From Pseudomonas viridiflava (GTDB lineage Bacteria > Pseudomonadota > Gammaproteobacteria > Pseudomonadales > Pseudomonadaceae): DNA of 64,000 bases. The DNA is taken from positions 1 through 64,000 of the forward strand of contig NZ_UTKY01000038.1 of the NCBI RefSeq assembly GCF_900583165.1, given 5' to 3'. Within the stretch, counting starts at the first letter, position 1; each line of letters begins with the position of its first letter. The notes under the pieces are model-generated. The model had not been told where the DNA came from and searched no databases. It saw nothing but the letters and a program-made list of their open reading frames with translations. Made by a program: the position numbers and the translations under genes. Positions 37,341 through 46,813 of this stretch are shown in pieces.

Positions 37341-38606
37341 TTATAAATGTGTGGTTGCGCCAGCGGCAGCGTAATTCTGGTAACTGTCCATCGTTTTGGC
37401 GATCTGCGAAATCTTGCTGGCGTAAGCCGGGTCGGTGGCGTAACCGGCTTTTTGCAACTCGCGTACAAACTGTTCCGGGTTGTCGGCCGATTTCACAACT
37501 TCTTTATAGCGATCATTGCTTTGCAGCAAGGTCACGAGGTCATGGAAGCTGTCCTGGTACGAATCGTAGGAACGGAACTGCGCCGTTTCCTTGACCATCG
37601 CCCCATCGCGAAACTCGCTGGTGATTGCACGTGCCTGACCGCCCTGCCAGCTCTGGCCGGCTTTAATGCCGAACAGGTTGTGGCTGCTGCTGCCGTCTTC
37701 GGCACGCATCACCGATTTGCCCCAGCCGGTTTCCAGCGCGGCCTGAGCCACCAGGTACTTCGGATCGACGCCAATGCGCGCAGCAGCGGCCTTGGCCATC
37801 GGCAGCATGGTGGCGACAAACTCATCCTGCGAACTGAAGGCTTTCTTCGCCGGTGCCAACGGTGGCTGGGCCACGGCGCGGCTGTACACCTGCATATGAT
37901 CATTGCGCACGGCAACGCTGCGCGCAGTGCTGTTGACCACGTTGTCATCGGCGGCGCTGTTACGCAGCGGCGCGGTCTTGGCTACGGTGGTCGCCTCGGT
38001 GCTCGGCACGATGCCGGCCAGCAGGCGGTCGGTCAGCTTGCTCGGCAACGAGATACGGCGCTGGTTCATCAGCTCCATGTCATTGCTGTGGGAGGCCGCG
38101 GCGCCCGCTTGCGGCTCAGCCACGCGATAAGCCCACAACGGACGCTGCCCGTTAGAGCGACCCAGCGGGCCTTCGGCCTGGGTACCGGCGGCGATTTCGG
38201 TCGGTACATCGACTTTCTTCACCGCCTCAGCCGCAGCCGGGCCCTGCAAGGTGGCGGCCTGGGCCTCCACCGGTTTGTTCTTTTGCATCTGGCGCATCAG
38301 CACATCGGCCAGGCCGATGCCGCCGCCTTCGCGAGACATCGAGACCGCCAGTTGCTGGTCGTACATTTCCTGGTACTGCTTGGCCGCCGGCGTGTTCATC
38401 GGGTTGTCTTTGCCCAACGCTTCGGTGGCCGAACGCATCGACTTGAGCATCTCGCTCAAGAACAGCGACTCGAACTCCTGCGCGACTTTGCGCATGTTGC
38501 CTTCGCTGTTCTTGTCGGCGCCGACCTTGAGCTGATTAAGCCGGTTCAGGTCGGAATAAGACCCCGAGTCCGCCGTGCTGCTGATCCCGCTCTTGCGCAT
38601 ATCCAT
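37341..38606 (-). CDS. flgJ: Flagellar rod assembly protein and muramidase FlgJ
   Basis: A 421-residue periplasmic protein. The N-terminal rod-capping domain covers about 1-110 (FESLFLSEMLKSMRSATEA). A long linker is followed by a glucosaminidase-type domain from about 265 (YLVAQAALETGWGKSVM, with the likely catalytic Glu, and HNLFGIKAG). The ATG at 38606 has GAGG eight bases upstream; the ATG two codons earlier sits too close to it. Confidence 0.95.
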   Translation of the reverse strand: MDMRKSGISSTADSGSYSDLNRLNQLKVGADKNSEGNMRKVAQEFESLFLSEMLKSMRSATEALGKDNPMNTPAAKQYQEMYDQQLAVSMSREGGGIGLADVLMRQMQKNKPVEAQAATLQGPAAAEAVKKVDVPTEIAAGTQAEGPLGRSNGQRPLWAYRVAEPQAGAAASHSNDMELMNQRRISLPSKLTDRLLAGIVPSTEATTVAKTAPLRNSAADDNVVNSTARSVAVRNDHMQVYSRAVAQPPLAPAKKAFSSQDEFVATMLPMAKAAAARIGVDPKYLVAQAALETGWGKSVMRAEDGSSSHNLFGIKAGQSWQGGQARAITSEFRDGAMVKETAQFRSYDSYQDSFHDLVTLLQSNDRYKEVVKSADNPEQFVRELQKAGYATDPAYASKISQIAKTMDSYQNYAAAGATTHL

Positions 38607-38616
38607 GGCCATGGCC

Positions 38617-39732
38617 TCAGATCACGATCAGGTCGGCTTGCAAGGCGCCGGCCTGTTTCAAAGCTTCAAGGATCGCCATCAAGTCGCCGGGCGCTGCGCC
38701 CACCTGGTTAACCGCGCGGACAATCTCATCCAGGGTGGTACCAGGGCCGAACTTGAACATCGGCTTGGCTTCTTGCTCGGCATTGACCCGCGAACGCGGC
38801 ACGACAGCAGTCTGGCCGTTGGACAACGGCCCAGGCTGGCTGACGATCGGGTCTTCGGTGATGGTCACGGTCAGGCTGCCGTGGGTCACCGCCGCCGGCG
38901 AGACCTTGACGTTCTGGCCGATCACGATGGTACCGGTACGCGAGTTGATGATGACTTTGGCCACCGCCTGGCCTGGGTCGACTTCGAGGTTTTCCAGGAT
39001 CGACAGGTAATCCACACGCTGGCTTGGGTCCAGCGGCGCGGTCACCCGGATCGAGCCGCCATCGATGGCCTGGGCCACGCCAGGGCCGAGCATGTCATTG
39101 ATCTTGTCGACCACGCGCTTGGCGGTGGTGAAGTCGGAACGGTTGAGGTTCAGGGTCAGGCTGTTGCCCTGGTTGAAACCGCTCGGCACGGTGCGTTCCA
39201 CCGTGGCACCGCCTGGGATTCGCCCGGCCGATGGCACGTTGACGGTGATCTTCGAACCGTCGCGACCCTCGGCGTCAAAGCCGCCCACCACCAGGTTGCC
39301 CTGGGCGATGGCGTAGACGTTGCCGTCGATACCTTTAAGCGGCGTCATCAACAGCGTGCCGCCCCGCAGGCTTTTGGAGTTACCGATGGACGACACGGTA
39401 ATGTCGACCACCTGGCCTGGCTTGGAGAACGCCGGCAAGTCAGCACTGATGGACACTGCCGCGACGTTTTTAAGCTGCACGTTGCCTGAACCCGCCGGCA
39501 CCTTGATGCCGAACTGCGACAGCATGTTGTTGAAGGTCTGCAGGGTGAACGGCGTCTGGGTGGTCTGGTCGCCCGTGCCGTTGAGCCCCACCACCAGGCC
39601 GTAGCCGATCAACTGGTTGGAGCGCACGCCGGAGATGCTGGCGATGTCTTTCAGGCGCTCGGCCTGGGCGACAGCGCTTAACGAAAGCAAGAGGGCCGCT
39701 GCCATCAGCTGTTTGAGTTTCAAAGTGGCCAC
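38617..39732 (-). CDS. flgI: Flagellar P-ring protein FlgI
   Basis: A 371-residue periplasmic ring protein with a signal peptide (about 1-24, ending AVAQA before ERLKDIASI). Family blocks include [22 protein letters not shown]. The start is taken as GTG at 39732, directly after the flgH stop. A TTG three codons in has a better placed AGGTGG, so the true start could be there. Confidence 0.95.
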   Translation of the reverse strand: MATLKLKQLMAAALLLSLSAVAQAERLKDIASISGVRSNQLIGYGLVVGLNGTGDQTTQTPFTLQTFNNMLSQFGIKVPAGSGNVQLKNVAAVSISADLPAFSKPGQVVDITVSSIGNSKSLRGGTLLMTPLKGIDGNVYAIAQGNLVVGGFDAEGRDGSKITVNVPSAGRIPGGATVERTVPSGFNQGNSLTLNLNRSDFTTAKRVVDKINDMLGPGVAQAIDGGSIRVTAPLDPSQRVDYLSILENLEVDPGQAVAKVIINSRTGTIVIGQNVKVSPAAVTHGSLTVTITEDPIVSQPGPLSNGQTAVVPRSRVNAEQEAKPMFKFGPGTTLDEIVRAVNQVGAAPGDLMAILEALKQAGALQADLIVI

Positions 39733-40428
39733 CTAGAAAGGGAACAGCGGGCTGAGGAAGAAACGGTCGAGCCAGCCTGGCTGGCTTGCATCAGCAAACG
39801 CGCCGGTGCCGGAATACGTAATGCGTGCATCGGCGATCCGCGTCGAGGGCACGGTGTTGTCCGTGGAAATATCATCGGCACGCACCATGCCAGCAATGCG
39901 CACCAACTCATCACCGGTGTTAAGGGTCATCCACTTCTCGCCGCGCACGGCAATGATGCCGTTGGGCAGTACGTCGGCCACCGTCACGGTGATCGAACCG
40001 GTCAGGCTGTTGCCCTGCCCCGCAGCACTCTTGCCGTCGGTGGCGCGTGAGCCGCTGTAGCCAGCGTTCAGCGTCAGGTCACCATCGCTCAACGGGTTAT
40101 TGACGTTGGGCACGGCGCCAAACAGCGAGGTCAAGCCAAGGCTGGCAGTGCTGTTCTTGCCCACTTGGGAGTTGGCGTTCTTGCTGGCCTGGGTGCGCTC
40201 GTTAAGGGTGATGGTGATGATGTCACCGACCCGAAACGCCTTGCGGTCGCTGTACAGGTTCTGTTCGAAACCGGCCTGGTAGATCGAGCCATTGTTGGCC
40301 GCCGCCGGCAACGGTGTACGTGGCAACACCGGCGCGTAGTACGGGTCATTGGGCTTTGGCGTCGGGGCGACACAGCCCGCGAGCACAGCGATCCCACTCA
40401 GTGCCAAAACAGAAACGTAGCGATTCAT
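39733..40428 (-). CDS. flgH: Flagellar L-ring lipoprotein FlgH
   Basis: A 231-residue outer-membrane ring lipoprotein. The lipobox LAGC is at about 16-19 after a short hydrophobic signal. Conserved segments include [21 protein letters not shown] and [18 protein letters not shown]. It lies between flgG (53 bases upstream) and flgI (directly downstream). Confidence 0.96.
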   Translation of the reverse strand: MNRYVSVLALSGIAVLAGCVAPTPKPNDPYYAPVLPRTPLPAAANNGSIYQAGFEQNLYSDRKAFRVGDIITITLNERTQASKNANSQVGKNSTASLGLTSLFGAVPNVNNPLSDGDLTLNAGYSGSRATDGKSAAGQGNSLTGSITVTVADVLPNGIIAVRGEKWMTLNTGDELVRIAGMVRADDISTDNTVPSTRIADARITYSGTGAFADASQPGWLDRFFLSPLFPF

Positions 40429-40481
40429 GACCCTAACCTCACGGTGTTGCAGGCGCCGTCAACGACGCCCCATAGACTTGA

Positions 40482-41267
40482 TTACAGATTCTGCGTGACG
40501 AACGAGAGCATCTGGTCGGCGGTGGAAATCACCTTGGAGTTCATCTCGTAGGCGCGTTGAGTGGTGATCATGTTGACCATCTCTTCAACGGTGCTGACGT
40601 TGGAGGTTTCCAGGGTGCTTTGCAGCGTGGTGCCAAAACCGTTCAGGCCAGGGGTGCCGATTTGCGGCGCGCCGCTGGAGGCGGTTTCCAGGAACAGGTT
40701 GTTACCCATCGCCTGCAGGCCGGCCGGGTTGATGAAGTCGGCGGTCTGCAGGTTGCCGATCACTTGCGAGGCGGGGTTGCCAGCCACGGTGATCGACACG
40801 GTGCCGTCGTTGCCGACGGTGAAGGTCTTGGCGTCGGCGGGCACGATCACGGCCGGCTCCAGCGAGAAACCGTTGGCGGTCACGATCTGGCCGTTGGAGT
40901 CCAGGTGGAAAGTACCGTCACGGGTGTAGGACGTGGTGCCATCCGGTTGCAGGATCTGGAAGAAGCCACGGCCGTTGATGGCCATGTCCAGCGGCTGACC
41001 GGTTTGCTGCAGGTTACCGGCGCTAAAGTTTTTCTGGGTGCCCACAATGGCCACACCGGTACCCAATTGCAGGCCCGACGGCAATTCGCTGTCCTGGGTC
41101 GACTGGGCGCCTGGCTGCTTCTTGATCTGATAGAGCAAGTCCTGGAACTCGGCGCGATCACGTTTGAAGCCCGTGGTCGACACGTTGGCCAAGTTGTTGG
41201 AAATGGTGGTCAGGTTGGTGTCCTGGGCGGACAGACCGGTTTTGGCAACCCATAGAGCCGGAAGCAT
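40482..41267 (-). CDS. flgG: Flagellar distal rod protein FlgG
   Basis: A 261-residue distal rod subunit. The N-terminal rod motif (LTTISNNLANVSTTGFKRDRAEFQDLLYQ) and the C-terminal motif (VEEMVNMITTQRAYEMNSKVISTADQML) are complete. The middle holds the FlgG-type insertion. It lies 62 bases after flgF. Confidence 0.97.
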   Translation of the reverse strand: MLPALWVAKTGLSAQDTNLTTISNNLANVSTTGFKRDRAEFQDLLYQIKKQPGAQSTQDSELPSGLQLGTGVAIVGTQKNFSAGNLQQTGQPLDMAINGRGFFQILQPDGTTSYTRDGTFHLDSNGQIVTANGFSLEPAVIVPADAKTFTVGNDGTVSITVAGNPASQVIGNLQTADFINPAGLQAMGNNLFLETASSGAPQIGTPGLNGFGTTLQSTLETSNVSTVEEMVNMITTQRAYEMNSKVISTADQMLSFVTQNL

Positions 41268-41329
41268 GCTGTTCTCCTCTGTGCGCCTGTTTGTTGGCGC
41301 GACATCACAAATTAGTTAGTGGGCTGCAA

Positions 41330-42070
41330 TCAGCTCATCTGCATGACGCGCGTCATGGCCTGGTCATCTTCTTTAGCGCTGTTCATCATCTTGATGTGCA
41401 GCTCGAACTGCTTGGCAAGCGCCAGCACGGCCGTCATTTCTTCAACGGCGTTGACGTTGCTTCCCTGCAGGAAGCCCGAGGTCAGCTTGACGTTCGCGTC
41501 GGCTACCGCCGGCTGGCCATCCTTGGTGTGGATAGAGCCATCCAAGCCTTTGGTCATATTCTTCAGGTCAGGCTGGACCAGCTTGATGCGGTCCACTTCA
41601 GCCATGACCCGCGGGCCTTCGCCCATGGCACGGATGCTGATGGTGCCGTCGGCGCCCACTTCGATCTTCTGCTGGGGCGGCACGGCAATCGGGCCACCGT
41701 TGCCCATGATCGGCATGCCGTTGCCGGCGCGCAGCACACCCAGCGCATCGACGTTCATGCTGGCGCTGCGCACGTAAGCTTCGCCGCCGTCCGGGGTTTG
41801 CACGGCCATCCAACCGTCGCCGCTGACGGCCACGTCGAGGTCACGGCCGGTTTCGATCATCGCGCCAGGGGTGAAATCGGTGGCTGGGCGTTCGGTGAGG
41901 GCAAAAGCCCGCGCCGGAAAGCTGTCACCAAACACCGGCATCGAGCGCGCCTGTTCCAGGTCACGCTGAAAACCGTTGGTGGAAATGTTCGCCAGGTTGT
42001 TGGCATGGGCCTTCTGCGCCAGAGCATTCTGGCTGGCGCCGGTCATTGCCACATAAAGGTACTTGTCCAC
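41330..42070 (-). CDS. flgF: Flagellar proximal rod protein FlgF
   Basis: A 246-residue proximal rod subunit and the first gene of flgFGHIJKL in this window. It starts with GTG at 42070 (then DKYLYVAMTGASQNALAQKA), six bases after AGAGGA; the ATG two codons upstream abuts that site and is unlikely. The C-terminus has VNAVEEMTAVLALAKQFELHIKMM. A sigma-54 type element lies 56 bases upstream. flgBCDE are not in the window. Confidence 0.95.
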   Translation of the reverse strand: MDKYLYVAMTGASQNALAQKAHANNLANISTNGFQRDLEQARSMPVFGDSFPARAFALTERPATDFTPGAMIETGRDLDVAVSGDGWMAVQTPDGGEAYVRSASMNVDALGVLRAGNGMPIMGNGGPIAVPPQQKIEVGADGTISIRAMGEGPRVMAEVDRIKLVQPDLKNMTKGLDGSIHTKDGQPAVADANVKLTSGFLQGSNVNAVEEMTAVLALAKQFELHIKMMNSAKEDDQAMTRVMQMS

Positions 42071-42126
42071 GCTCATTCCTCTGTCTGACGGACGCTTGCC
42101 GCCCACCGCTGTACTGAGGAGGCTTA

Positions 42127-42142
42127 AGCAATTTGCGAACCA
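42127..42142 (-). promoter_or_regulatory. Putative sigma-54 promoter of flgFGHIJKL
   Basis: The minus strand reads TGGTTCGCAAATTGCT: the -12 TTGCT is complete, and GG and GC are ten bases apart, but the CAC of the -24 box is lost. It lies 56 bases before flgF, a typical distance. Confidence 0.6.
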
Positions 42143-42281
42143 ACTTTTTGAAACAGAGTGAAAACCAAGCGGGACGGGGGTTTGCGGGGAGGTGTCGGGA
42201 AATGTGTGCTGGCGGATAGTCGAAAAAACGGCGGACTACTGCCGCCAGCGGCAAACACCGGTCTTCTCAGCGACAGAGATC

Positions 42282-42407
42282 AAATGTGGGAGGGGCGGTG
42301 CGACGATTCGACTTGCCCCCGATAGAGGTGGGTCAGTTGCATCATTGTTGACTGACACTCCGCCATCGGGGGCAAGTCGAATCGTCGCACCGCCCCTCCC
42401 ACATTTT
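42282..42407. repeat. Expanded REPIN between phhR and flgF
   Basis: The arms read as the usual REP head but with a 16-base block (CGGTGCGACGATTCGA) inserted between TGTGGGAGGGG and CTTGCCCCCGAT. The other arm carries the exact complement of the same block. The result is a 39-base perfect arm on each side of a loop with TCAGT and ACTGA. Together with the flgF sigma-54 element it accounts for the 357-base gap between flgF and phhR. Confidence 0.88.
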
Positions 42408-42427
42408 GACCCAGTTGTGTCAGGGAG

Positions 42428-43990
42428 TTATTTGTCGGTCTTGAGGATTTCGTGATCGCGAAGCTTGTTGGCAATGGTGGTGTGGGAAACCCCAAGCCTC
42501 TTACCCAACTGCCGGCTGCTCGGATGCTCGGCATACAAACTCTCCAACACCGCCTTCTCAAACCGCCCAACAATCGCTTCCAACCCCCCTTCCAGCGAAA
42601 AATCGCCAAGCGGCTGACGCACCCCGTAATCCGGCAAACGAATATGCTCAACCTTCACCGTACCGCCCTCGCACAACGACACCGCCTGGAACAGCACGTT
42701 CTCCAACTGCCGAACATTACCGGGCCAATGATAGTGGCTGAGCTTGTCCATCGCCGCGAATGCAAGCTTGGGCAGCGGACAACCGATCTGCCGGCTAGCT
42801 TGATCCAAAAAGTGATCAACCAATGGCGCCAAGCCGTCCAGGCATTCGCGCAACGGCGGGATGTGCAGTGACAGCACGTTGAGGCGGTGATACAGGTCCT
42901 GGCGGAATTCGCCACGGGCGCACAGCTCGGACAAGTCCACCTGGGTCGCGCAGATCACCCGCACGTCCAGGTACACCTCTTCATCACTGCCTACCCGACG
43001 AAAGCAGCCGTCCTGCAGAAAGCGCAGCAATTTCACCTGCAAGCGCGCGCTCATTTCGCCAACACCATCGAGAAACAACGTACCTCCCGCCGTCAGCTCT
43101 AACAGCCCCAACTTGCCTTCGGCCCGCGCTCCTTCGAAGGCGCCGGGGCCGTAACCGAACAGCTCGGTCTCGGCCATTGACTCCGGCAGGCCGGCGCAGT
43201 TGAGGGCCATCAACGGGGATTGCCCACGCGGGCTGGCCAAGTGGCAGGCGCGGGCCAGAAGCTCTTTGCCGGTGCCGGTTTCGCCTTCTATTAATAGCGG
43301 CGCGTCGAGCGGAGCCATGCGCCGGGCTTCTCGAACCACCGCGGCCATGACCTTGGAGCTCTGGAAGATGCTGTCAAAGCCGCGTAGCTCTTGCTTGCGC
43401 ACGTTGTAGATACGCTCGCCGACGCGGTCGGCGCGGTGCAGGGTCAGCACGGCGCCGGCCATGGCTTCGCTGTCGTCGTGCTCCGAGGATTGCAGCGGCG
43501 CGATGTCCGCCAGGAATACGTCGCCCTTGACCTTGACCCGCAGGCCATTGATCCGTGATTTGCTGGCACGCACCAGCTCCGGCAAGTCGAAGTCTTCGGC
43601 GTAGCGCGACAATGGAATACCCGGCACCTCATCCACCCGCACACCCAGCAACTGCGCCGCTGCGCGGTTGGCCGCAACGATGGAGCCGCCCATGTCGATG
43701 GACAGCACCGGAAACTCCAGGGCGCCGAGCAACGCATTGAGTTCCATATGCCGTCGCTCGCTGGGCATCAGCCCGACCCTTTTCACGCCAAACACCCCGG
43801 CAATCGCCTCAAATTGCGGGCGCAGCGCCTGGAACTGCATGTTCACCAGGTTGGGGCAAAACAGGTAGATGGCGTTGCCATGCTCACCGCCGACCTCGCC
43901 CTTGGCGACGTTGACGCCGTATTCCACCAGCAGGTTGAGGATGTCCCGCAGGATGCCGATGCGGTTCTGGCAGTGCACTTTGATACGCAT
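42428..43990 (-). CDS. phhR: Phenylalanine catabolism regulator PhhR (TyrR family)
   Basis: A 520-residue regulator that activates phhABC in response to aromatic amino acids. An ACT domain (about 1-75) and a PAS domain (about 85-180) precede an AAA+ domain with Walker A GETGTGKE at 236-243. The sigma-54 contact loop is GAFEGA (283-288), not GAFTGA, as expected of TyrR-like proteins that act with sigma-70. A Fis-like helix-turn-helix is at the end (RQLGKRLGVSHTTIANKLRDH). The ATG at 43990 matches the family start; the 77-codon upstream frame is not family-like. It is divergent from phhA. Confidence 0.95.
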   Translation of the reverse strand: MRIKVHCQNRIGILRDILNLLVEYGVNVAKGEVGGEHGNAIYLFCPNLVNMQFQALRPQFEAIAGVFGVKRVGLMPSERRHMELNALLGALEFPVLSIDMGGSIVAANRAAAQLLGVRVDEVPGIPLSRYAEDFDLPELVRASKSRINGLRVKVKGDVFLADIAPLQSSEHDDSEAMAGAVLTLHRADRVGERIYNVRKQELRGFDSIFQSSKVMAAVVREARRMAPLDAPLLIEGETGTGKELLARACHLASPRGQSPLMALNCAGLPESMAETELFGYGPGAFEGARAEGKLGLLELTAGGTLFLDGVGEMSARLQVKLLRFLQDGCFRRVGSDEEVYLDVRVICATQVDLSELCARGEFRQDLYHRLNVLSLHIPPLRECLDGLAPLVDHFLDQASRQIGCPLPKLAFAAMDKLSHYHWPGNVRQLENVLFQAVSLCEGGTVKVEHIRLPDYGVRQPLGDFSLEGGLEAIVGRFEKAVLESLYAEHPSSRQLGKRLGVSHTTIANKLRDHEILKTDK

Positions 43991-44110
43991 GAAGAGGCTC
44001 GAAAAGTGGGTAAGCGCCGCGTCTTTTTGTCGCTGGGCGCAGATAGTCGTCAAGATTATGTGACAGCTTGTGACCTTTTCCCAGCCCAACACAGCACCAA
44101 GCCGCCCAAC

Positions 44111-44128
44111 CGTAACGAATACTTTACA
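44111..44128. promoter_or_regulatory. Possible TyrR/PhhR box between phhR and phhA
   Basis: CGTAAC-GAATAC-TTTACA fits the TyrR box TGTAAA-N6-TTTACA with a perfect right half and four of six bases in the left half. It lies in the shared divergent region, 120 bases before phhA, so it could serve both control of phhA and autoregulation. Confidence 0.45.
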
Positions 44129-44247
44129 AAAAACGGTACAATTTCCTACACGACATAGCTGAACCCCGATGGAATCTCGCCGCTGCCGGGTTATCAATAC
44201 GTTCATAGCAGGACATAACAAGAACGAATGCCTAGCAGGAGAGCCGT

Positions 44248-45039
44248 ATGAAGCAGACGCACTACGTGGCCCGCGAGCCCGATGCGCAAGGTTTTATCCA
44301 CTATCCGCCCGAAGAACACGCGGTGTGGAACACCCTGATCACGCGCCAGTTGAAAGTGATTGAAGGCCGCGCGTGCCAGGAATACCTGGACGGCATCGAC
44401 AAGCTCGGACTGCCCCATGACCGCATTCCGCAACTGGGTGAGATCAACAAAGTGCTGGCCGAAACTACCGGCTGGCAAGTCGCCCGGGTGCCGGCGCTGA
44501 TCCCCTTCCAGACCTTCTTCGAATTGCTCGCCAGCAAGCAGTTTCCGGTGGCGACTTTTATTCGTACCCGCGAAGAACTGGACTACCTGCAAGAGCCCGA
44601 TATTTTCCACGAGATCTTCGGCCACTGCCCGCTGCTGACCAACCCTTGGTTCGCCGAATTCACCCACACCTACGGCAAGCTCGGCCTGGCGGCCACCAAG
44701 GAGCAACGGGTGTACCTGGCGCGCCTGTACTGGATGACCATCGAATTTGGCTTGGTGGACACACCCGAGGGTCGGCGCATCTACGGTGGCGGCATTTTGT
44801 CGTCGCCCAAGGAGACGGTGTACAGCCTGTCGTCCGAGCCCGAGCACCAGGTGTTCGACCCACTGGAAGCGATGCGCACGCCGTACCGCATCGACATCCT
44901 GCAACCTTTGTACTTCGTGCTGCCCAATCTCAAGCGCCTGTTCGAAGTGGCGCAGGAAGACATCATGGGCATGGTGGAACGCGGGATGCAGCTGGGTCTG
45001 CACGCGCCGAAATTCCCTCCCAAGCCCAAGGCAGCCTAA
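44248..45039 (+). CDS. phhA: Phenylalanine 4-monooxygenase PhhA
   Basis: A 263-residue non-haem iron enzyme that hydroxylates phenylalanine to tyrosine with tetrahydrobiopterin. The iron ligands are His 121, His 126 (HEIFGHCPL) and Glu 166 (MTIEFGLV). Length is typical of the bacterial catalytic-domain-only form. An AGGAGAGCC ribosome binding site precedes the ATG. It is the first gene of phhABC. Confidence 0.97.
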   Translation: MKQTHYVAREPDAQGFIHYPPEEHAVWNTLITRQLKVIEGRACQEYLDGIDKLGLPHDRIPQLGEINKVLAETTGWQVARVPALIPFQTFFELLASKQFPVATFIRTREELDYLQEPDIFHEIFGHCPLLTNPWFAEFTHTYGKLGLAATKEQRVYLARLYWMTIEFGLVDTPEGRRIYGGGILSSPKETVYSLSSEPEHQVFDPLEAMRTPYRIDILQPLYFVLPNLKRLFEVAQEDIMGMVERGMQLGLHAPKFPPKPKAA

Positions 45040-45139
45040 ACCCCGATTTTTAAGGCCAGGTGAGTCTGTTCCCTGGCCCCGCGTTGCTTTAGGGTAACGC
45101 CCACTGACCTTCAATTTTTCGAATTCAGGACACACCCCC

Positions 45140-45496
45140 ATGACCACCTTGAACCAAGCCCACTGCGAAGCCTGCCGCGCCGATGCCCCACAAGTCAGCG
45201 ATGAAGAGTTGCCGGTGCTGATCAAGCAGATCCCCGACTGGAACATCGAAGTACGCGACGGCGTGATGCAGCTGGAAAAGGTTTTCCTGTTCAAGAACTT
45301 CAAGTTCGCCCTGGCCTTTACTAACGCTATGGGTGAAATCTCCGAAGCCGAAGGCCATCACCCAGGGCTGCTCACTGAATGGGGCAAGGTCACCGTGACC
45401 TGGTGGAGCCACTCCATCAAGGGCCTGCACCGCAACGACTTCATCATGGCCGCGCGCACCGACGAAGTGGCCAAGAACGCCGAGGGCCGCAAGTAA
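45140..45496 (+). CDS. phhB: Pterin-4a-carbinolamine dehydratase PhhB
   Basis: A 118-residue enzyme that regenerates the pterin cofactor used by PhhA. The active-site motif is [23 protein letters not shown]. It lies 100 bases after phhA and its stop overlaps the phhC start by one base (TAATG). Confidence 0.96.
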   Translation: MTTLNQAHCEACRADAPQVSDEELPVLIKQIPDWNIEVRDGVMQLEKVFLFKNFKFALAFTNAMGEISEAEGHHPGLLTEWGKVTVTWWSHSIKGLHRNDFIMAARTDEVAKNAEGRK

Positions 45497-46689
45497 TGCA
45501 TTTTGATGCGATTGGCCGCGTACCCGGTGACCCGATTCTCGGGCTGATGGACCTGTATGCCCAGGACAGCAACCCGAACAAATTCGACCTGGGCGTGGGC
45601 GTCTATAAAGACGACCAGGGCCTGACACCGATTCCCCACGCCGTAAAGCTGGCCGAACAGCGCCTGGTGGACACACAAGCCACCAAGACCTACATCGGCG
45701 GCCATGGCAATGCCGCGTTCGGCGCATTGATCAGCGCGCTGGTGCTGGGCGCCGACTCCGCGCTGATCCGCGAACGTCGTGCCGGCGCCACGCAAACCCC
45801 GGGCGGCACCGGTGCCTTGCGCCTCAGCGCTGACTTCATCGCCCACAGCCTGCCCGGCCGTGGCGTGTGGCTGAGCAACCCGACCTGGCCGATCCACGAA
45901 AGCATCTTCGCCAAGGCGGGGCTCAAGGTGAGTCACTACCCCTACGTGGGCGCGGACAACCGCCTGGATGTGGCGGCGATGCTGGCGACACTCGCCACCG
46001 TCCCGCAAGGCGACGTGGTGTTGCTGCACGCCTGCTGCCATAACCCGACCGGTTTTGACCTGTCCCAGGATGACTGGCGTCAGGTGCTGCAGATTGTGCG
46101 TGAGCGCCAGCTGCTGCCGCTGATCGACTTTGCCTACCAGGGCTTTGGCGATGGACTGGAGCAGGATGCCTGGGCGGTGCGTTTGTTTGCCAGTGAACTG
46201 CCAGAAGTGCTGGTTACCAGCTCGTGCTCGAAGAACTTCGGCCTGTACAGCGACCGTGTCGGGGCGCTGATCGTATGCGCGGCGGATGCCGAGAAGCTGA
46301 CGGATGTGCGCAGCCAACTGGCCAATATCGCCCGCAACCTGTGGTCGACGCCGCCTGATCATGGTGCGGCGGTGGTGGCGACTATCCTGGGCGATGTCGA
46401 GCTGAAAACCCTGTGGAGCGGTGAAGTCGAAGCCATGCGCTCGAGGATTGCGCAGTTGCGTTCCGGGTTGGTGGAGGCATTGGTGCCACACGGGTTGTCG
46501 GAGCGATTTGCGCATATTGGCGAGCAACGCGGGATGTTTTCCTATACCGGGCTGAGTGCCGAGCAGGTGAAGCAACTGCGGGAGAGGCACAGTGTGTATA
46601 TGGTGAGTTCGGGGCGGGCGAATGTTGCCGGCATTGATGCGACACGCCTTACATTGCTCGCAACTGCAATCGCCGACGTCTCCAACTGA
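45496..46689 (+). CDS. phhC: Aromatic amino acid aminotransferase PhhC
   Basis: A 397-residue class I PLP aminotransferase that takes tyrosine and phenylalanine to their keto acids, the next step after PhhA. The PLP Lys lies in SSCSKNFGLYSDRVGAL, with HACCHNPTGFDLS and NVAGIDATRL further marking the family. The ATG at 45496 overlaps the phhB stop; the open frame extends upstream through phhB in another frame and is not real there. Confidence 0.94.
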   Translation: MHFDAIGRVPGDPILGLMDLYAQDSNPNKFDLGVGVYKDDQGLTPIPHAVKLAEQRLVDTQATKTYIGGHGNAAFGALISALVLGADSALIRERRAGATQTPGGTGALRLSADFIAHSLPGRGVWLSNPTWPIHESIFAKAGLKVSHYPYVGADNRLDVAAMLATLATVPQGDVVLLHACCHNPTGFDLSQDDWRQVLQIVRERQLLPLIDFAYQGFGDGLEQDAWAVRLFASELPEVLVTSSCSKNFGLYSDRVGALIVCAADAEKLTDVRSQLANIARNLWSTPPDHGAAVVATILGDVELKTLWSGEVEAMRSRIAQLRSGLVEALVPHGLSERFAHIGEQRGMFSYTGLSAEQVKQLRERHSVYMVSSGRANVAGIDATRLTLLATAIADVSN

Positions 46690-46703
46690 CGAAACCGGGT
46701 TGA

Positions 46704-46798
46704 AAATGTGGGAGGGGGCTTGCCCCCGATGGCAGAGTGTCAGTCACTGGAGGGCTGACTGACACACCGCTATCGGGGGCAAGCCCCCTCCCACATTT
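46704..46798. repeat. REPIN between convergent phhC and LpxH-like gene
   Basis: AAATGTGGGAGGGGGCTTGC and its inverted partner ending in CCCACATTT enclose a loop with TGTCAGTCA/TGACTGACA. It starts 14 bases after the phhC stop and fills the space between two convergent genes. Confidence 0.92.
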
Positions 46799-46813
46799 AA
46801 ACGGAGTTGACCT

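Noticed and set aside
37347..38711. 454-codon plus-strand frame opposite flgJ
   Set aside because: Antisense shadow of flgJ; Arg/His-rich with no family likeness.
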